DNA from: Toxonevra muliebris
Taxonomy: Eukaryota; Arthropoda; Insecta; Diptera; Pallopteridae
Assembly: GCA_963691655.1 (NCBI GenBank)
Contig: OY829327.1
Span: 66,228,079 to 66,292,078, forward strand
Direction: 5' to 3'
Length of the DNA stretch: 64,000 nt
Below the pieces are notes generated by a model. It was given only the letters and a program-made list of their open reading frames with translations, was not told the origin of the DNA and ran no database searches. Positions within the stretch are counted from its first letter, which is position 1; every line of letters starts with the position of its first letter. Made by a program: the position numbers and the translations under genes. Below are positions 59,551-64,000 of the stretch, one piece after another.

Positions 59551-60751
59551 CAAGGTCGTCCAAAAGTTTCTTTGCACCATATAAGTGGCTAAAAAACTTA
59601 AACGCATTATAATTAAAAAAAAAAAAACGATTGTAATATATTTCATATTATAATATTGTAATCTTCTGAATGGAGCCCCCGATTTTCGTAACAAGCAATT
59701 ACTCTGCACTCGAAGCTATCACACAAAACGAGGATGTTTTCGCCCGTAATTAAGTTCCACTCCAGGTTAATTCTGGCAATCAACTGTTGTCTTTCTGAAC
59801 TGGGGATCTCTGGGGACACTGACTGCTGAATCCTGGCCTAAACGTTTTCGATGGGGTGTAAGTCTGCGGAATTTTTGGTTCAATCCCTCCAACCTCTTTA
59901 AAGAATCTTTTTGCAACAGAAATTCTTTCTTTTGCAGTATTGCTTGCTGTCAGCTACCTTTTCTTCGGTCAAGAGCGGCTTACGGGTCTTACATAGGCAT
60001 GCTAACCCCAGAGGCAGCTTTTGATGTATCGTAAAACGATGGATCGCCTAACTTTTTCCTTTCACGTTAGCATGGTTTTGTGACGCATTCAATCCTTTTA
60101 CCCATATCTCAAATTCTTCACTTCATCTCCTATGTCAATGCTGTTCATCGACCACAATTTGGTTAATCAGCTACGTTCCAATCAACTCTATTAGGGCATT
60201 TAATTACAGTAGGTCTGGAAATCTGAAGCTGTCAGCTGGTTTCAGGATATGACATTCAAATAATGCTTAAAGCTCTTATTTTTACACGCTGTTGTGTTCT
60301 TTCACTTTAGGAAATAAAGAGTTGCAGAAAAGAAGCATTGCATTGTGCAAACAGAAGGAAAATTGTTCGATTTTAAACTCAATTAGAGAGAAAAGGAGTG
60401 CTCATGTTAGCAACTCACAAACAAAAATGTGCACTCATTTTGAAAAATTTTCTTATTATAAAAGCCATCATTCTTTTCAAATTTAAACATGGTTGTAAAG
60501 TACCTCTTTTTACCTTTTAGAAAATTTCGCTCGTAATTAAAATTTATGAATTTTCATTATTTTAAGTTTTCACTTTCAACGCTCACCACCAACAGAATAT
60601 TCGCTACTGTATGCTTAAATATATACAGGCTATAGTTTATGCAACACAAATTGTTAAAAAGGTAGAATATCTATTTTACGTGCAGCGAAACATAATGCGT
60701 CTAGCCTCAAAGCTGTATTAATATCAAGAACAGATGTACAGAACCACCCTG
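59551..60751. mobile_element. Decayed Tc1-like DNA transposon (about 1.2 kb)
   Basis: The ends are CAAGGTCGTCC at 59551 and, reversed, CAGGGTGGTTC at 60751, matching at 8 of 11, each next to TA (59549-59550, 60752-60753). A TA duplication and a length of about 1.2 kb suit Tc1 elements. It encloses a minus-strand transposase relic. The internal part beyond 60230 has no recognised motif. Confidence 0.6.
59640..60170 (-). pseudogene. Tc1-like transposase relic, minus strand
   Basis: The minus strand reads SADLHPIENV (59870-59841), matching the Tc1 D-E box S-P-D-L-N-P-I-E-x-x-W. The last catalytic Glu is kept, and the following Trp position is a stop. Downstream, QQLIARINLEWNL and later ENRGLHSEDYN fit the C-terminal end of the family. 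Upstream, KPLLTEEKVADSKQYCKRK recalls the linker after the DNA-binding domain. Several frameshifts and stops; not functional. Confidence 0.7.
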
Positions 60752-63190
60752 TATATCTGAACATGGAATTTTAATAAGCGAATTGCATACATACAGTACT
60801 GTGCAAAACAAAAGCAATATATCTTGGCATACCGTACTTATTACGTTTTCATGACCTTTTGTTAATTTTTATTTAAAAGGAAGTGGATTTAATTTGTTCC
60901 TAAATGATTAAATTATATAATTGTAAGTTTGAAAAAAATTTCAAAAAAAAAAATTATTTAAAAAATATCAAAGAAATATGCAAACAAGAGAAACAATTTT
61001 ATGATATTCCTTATTTACATTCATTGCTTCACATCTGGGAGGCATTGACTTTGTCAGCTTGATGAATGTCCTCTTGGGGCCATTTCCCACTTTTATTGCG
61101 TTTGTAATGTGCGTCTCGAGTAGATTTCATGTCTAAATATTCCAAAAAGTGGCAATTTCCACAATGGTTAAGCATTTGGGTTTAAACCATAGATCAAGGA
61201 AGTAGATAAAAATTAAAATTGCTTAATTTACATAGAAATCAGTTTAGGGAAAATGAGGTTTTAGCTTTTTTTTGCTATCGCAGTGTTGCAATTTGTAAGT
61301 ACTCCAGCGCCGGCTTAGCACTTTCGGGGGCCCTGAGGCAAAATTATTCCGATATAAAATTTAAAATTTTGAATACTGCACCAAATTTGATTGAATTTAT
61401 ACAAATGAAATTCAGCTATGCCATCATTCATTTATATTTTATACAATATTGTTGAGAACGTTCGAGTTCTTTTTCATTCGACATGGCACACAAAACTTAT
61501 TGTTATCTCTATTTTCTCTCTATGTTTAATTACATTCGCCTGAAAGAGTCAATCATACTTGTAAATAAATATTGATGCCACAGAAATTTAAATAAATTAT
61601 TGAGTTACTCTCATCTTTTTTGTTTTTTCTACTTTTCCCTGCAAATTTATTCCCAATTTTTTTTTAATTTTTTCCTTGCAGCTAGGGCCCCCAGAGTCGG
61701 GAGAGGGCCCTGAGGTGGCTGCTTTACTCACCTCCAGAAAACTGTTTTCAAAACTATTGACATTGGAAAAACATGCTTCAACGTATATTAGAGTTATTCA
61801 GGGTATAGGCTTACTTTTCCTTACTAATATAGTCAATCAATCATCCACAAATATATCAGTACTACAACCATGTGAATCAATACCTATATTAGACTTAAGT
61901 ACATGTACGATTGGCAACCGTACACCAGATCGTGGGCGTACAAATATACAAAATTCCCAGAAAAATTTGTTGTAATGTAAATAAGAAAGCTTCGCTATGG
62001 AAGAATCATAGAACACATGAGAAGAAACGTCTCTGCTTGTTTGCATGCGACCGATCCCTATACGTTCATTTCAAAAAAGCCCGATCCCGACGTCCGCTCT
62101 CTCAGTTTCACATTATGTGCTCTATGGGAAGAATACACAAAACAATACAGAGTGTGCAATAGGATTTGATAAATATATCAAATTGATTTATTAAAAATAT
62201 CAAATTTATCAAAAATACACAAATCACAATGGACTCACAAAATGGATTCCGAAATGCAAAAAAACTCGACAAGCAAAATTTTTGTGATTCACTCTAAAGT
62301 ACAAACCATATGTTGGTTTGCCTTTGCTTGCTTTTAAGATGCACTTTGTGCTTAACCTAATTATGATTAATAAACATATTTTAAGATTCTAATAATAATA
62401 CAATCCAACAAAGAAAATAAATCGTCTATCGACTTAAATAATGACCATATTAAAATATTATAAATATGTGCATCAGAATGAAACTAGAGCGCCAATAACA
62501 AAAAGAAAGACAACAACAATATAAAACTAGATTCAATTATATGATCCATAAAAGAAACTGGGCTAAAGAAGCTTCCCACAATACGTTGAAAATACAATAA
62601 CAAAAGCAAATAACATTAAGAAAACTGCTAGAGTGCGGCGAAGATCATGTGGTCTTGTGTGTTCCCTCCATGCTATGAAAGGCTATAATTTTGACATGAT
62701 TTTCTTTTTTTCTGCTTAACAATTTATCAAGAAAAAAGCTGCCCATTTGTTATGAAATTGCATTGCATTTTTTTTTGCAATGTTTTGGAACATCAGAACC
62801 TGGCGTTTTTTTAAACAAAAAGTGATCAACAAATTGTTGATATTGCTGTGATGTTGTTGTGCTGTTGTTGTTGTTGCTGCAATGTTAAATTACCATTATC
62901 CCGGAAATTAAAGTTTATGTTTAACCTAAAAGTGGTCACAATATGTAAATACATACATATGTATGAATGTGTGTTTGTGAACATAACGTGGTAACTTGAG
63001 AATATTGGATACAAAATTGCAGCACTCACTGTGTGATAGTGACTGGAGAAAATGTTCACTCGAAATTGTGAGTCACTCGAGATGCAGGTGTGGCATTTTA
63101 ATCTAGTAGTGCATGCAGGAACATGTATAAAAAAGAGAGCAAACGGCGAACGGGATTTTGTGAGCATACTTACTAAACGGGTGGACACAA
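60752..63190. other. AT-rich DNA with a possible transposon end pair
   Basis: A GGGGGCCCTGAGGC segment (61325) and GGGCCCTGAGG (61706) bracket about 400 bp and may mark another eroded hAT-type element, but termini and duplication are not convincing. TTGTTGTTGTTGCTGC lies at 62864-62879. No exon recognised. Confidence 0.35.
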
Positions 63191-64000
63191 TGAGTGCATT
63201 CAGAAGGTACAGCTGTTGCGCAACTGTGGCGTGTGTGTCTTCTGAATGGGTTGTTGTGAATTTCCGCTCCGTGGAGCTGTTGGCATTTCAACGCTATTTT
63301 TTCCATCATTTTATATTTCTGCTCTTTCGGGCCAACATGTTGCCTCAAAAGATCTGCGCCGTCTATTTTTATTTATCGGCGGTTTGGCGATTTTTAGGCG
63401 GTGGCTGGTAGCCGATATTTTCTTTTGTTTCGGTGGCTGATATAAAAATACTCGAATATAATATTTTAAAAAAATCCTATTATAAGCAAATTAATCTGTT
63501 TAATTAGCCGATAAATCACGGCCGGGTAGCAAGAAAAAACAAAGCGGCGGCGCGAAGTTGACTGTAAGCCGCACGGCGCAGGTTTCTGGCTTATAGCTAA
63601 AAAAATATATATATAAGAAAATATCCATGATGTCTGCCGAAGATACAGTTTCAATTCAATATACAATTGTCGAGTGTATTTAATAATAGATATCTTATAT
63701 TATTTTTGTCTTGGATAAAATTAAAATTTGTTCACTTTTTTTGTTTCTCAAAAAATAAAACAGCTGTTTCTCAAAAATTTGTCAAATGATCCATCATGCC
63801 ATTCAGAAGACACAAAATGTATATACGTAGCAGAAGCGAATTTAATCTCAACATGTTGAGCCTCCGGTGTGTCTTCTGAATGCAACCAATGTATTTCAAG
63901 GTCTGTTACCATAAATGCATTGCAGGGCACCTTTACGTTCACAACAATTTTACTATTTTGCTTTTTATTATTTATATTAGTTATTATTTGTTTTGTTTTT
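63191..64000. other. GC-richer end of the window with repeated GTGTCTTCTGAATG motifs
   Basis: CATTCAGAAG or its inverse occurs four times (63197, 63237, 63800, 63871), forming two inverted pairs. Positions 63370-63600 are unusually GC-rich. On the minus strand a TATATATAT stretch (63604-63613) precedes CTTACAGTCAACTTCGCG, which could be a promoter. A 64-codon minus-strand frame over 63748-63942 has no recognised motif. Confidence 0.35.

Overview
This window looks like non-coding-rich nuclear DNA from a dipteran insect, most likely a tephritid (true fruit fly). The evidence is strong AT richness, short CATACATATGTATG-type repeats, CAA/CAG/TTG-rich stretches, split genes with GTAAGT donors and pyrimidine-tract/AG acceptors, and a dense load of insect-type transposon relics. 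The order is an inference from texture; the family is a weaker one. There is no bacterial gene structure, rRNA, CRISPR array or free-standing tRNA gene that I can support.

One host gene is recognisable, on the minus strand. Three coding exons (38337-38515, 8623-8759, 8277-8482) join in one continuous frame of 522 nt (174 codons). They match the region preceding the zinc finger in the ZNF395/ZNF704/SLC2A4RG (GLUT4 enhancer factor/HDBP) family, called Glut4EF in Drosophila. The C2H2 finger and C-terminal domain should lie beyond position 1. A possible minus-strand promoter and short first exon lie at about 40256-39778. Almost all of 8760-38336 is one 29.6 kb intron.

The rest is a graveyard of mobile DNA. 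There are four non-LTR (LINE) reverse transcriptase/RNase H relics (about 5131-6839, 30493-31074, 31143-31703, 54460-54952) and a Tc1-like transposase relic (59551-60751). Two tRNA-derived SINE families are present. There are at least eight short hAT-like elements, most with 8-bp target duplications (5856-6783, 7968-8110, 19490-19861, 26102-26669, 34427-34748, 42926-43445, 48052-48557, 49545-49763). Elements bounded by TTAA, as expected of piggyBac-like MITEs, fall in several terminal-sequence families (12795-13280, 16862-17413, 42031-43966, 42526-43646, 44621-44763, 49971-50445). A CACTG-ended foldback family flanked by TAA is also present (28534-28725, 31128-32479).

The most striking structure is a nested set at 42031-43966: a TTAA element contains a tRNA-derived SINE and a second TTAA element, and that second element contains a hAT element with a perfect 8-bp duplication. 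A similar nest occurs at 5131-6839, where a hAT element splits a LINE tail and the duplication shows the LINE came first. I did not find a previously undescribed biological system. What is novel is mostly the unnamed short-transposon families, an isolated 71-nt hairpin (22532-22602), and the possible alternative promoter of the zinc-finger gene.
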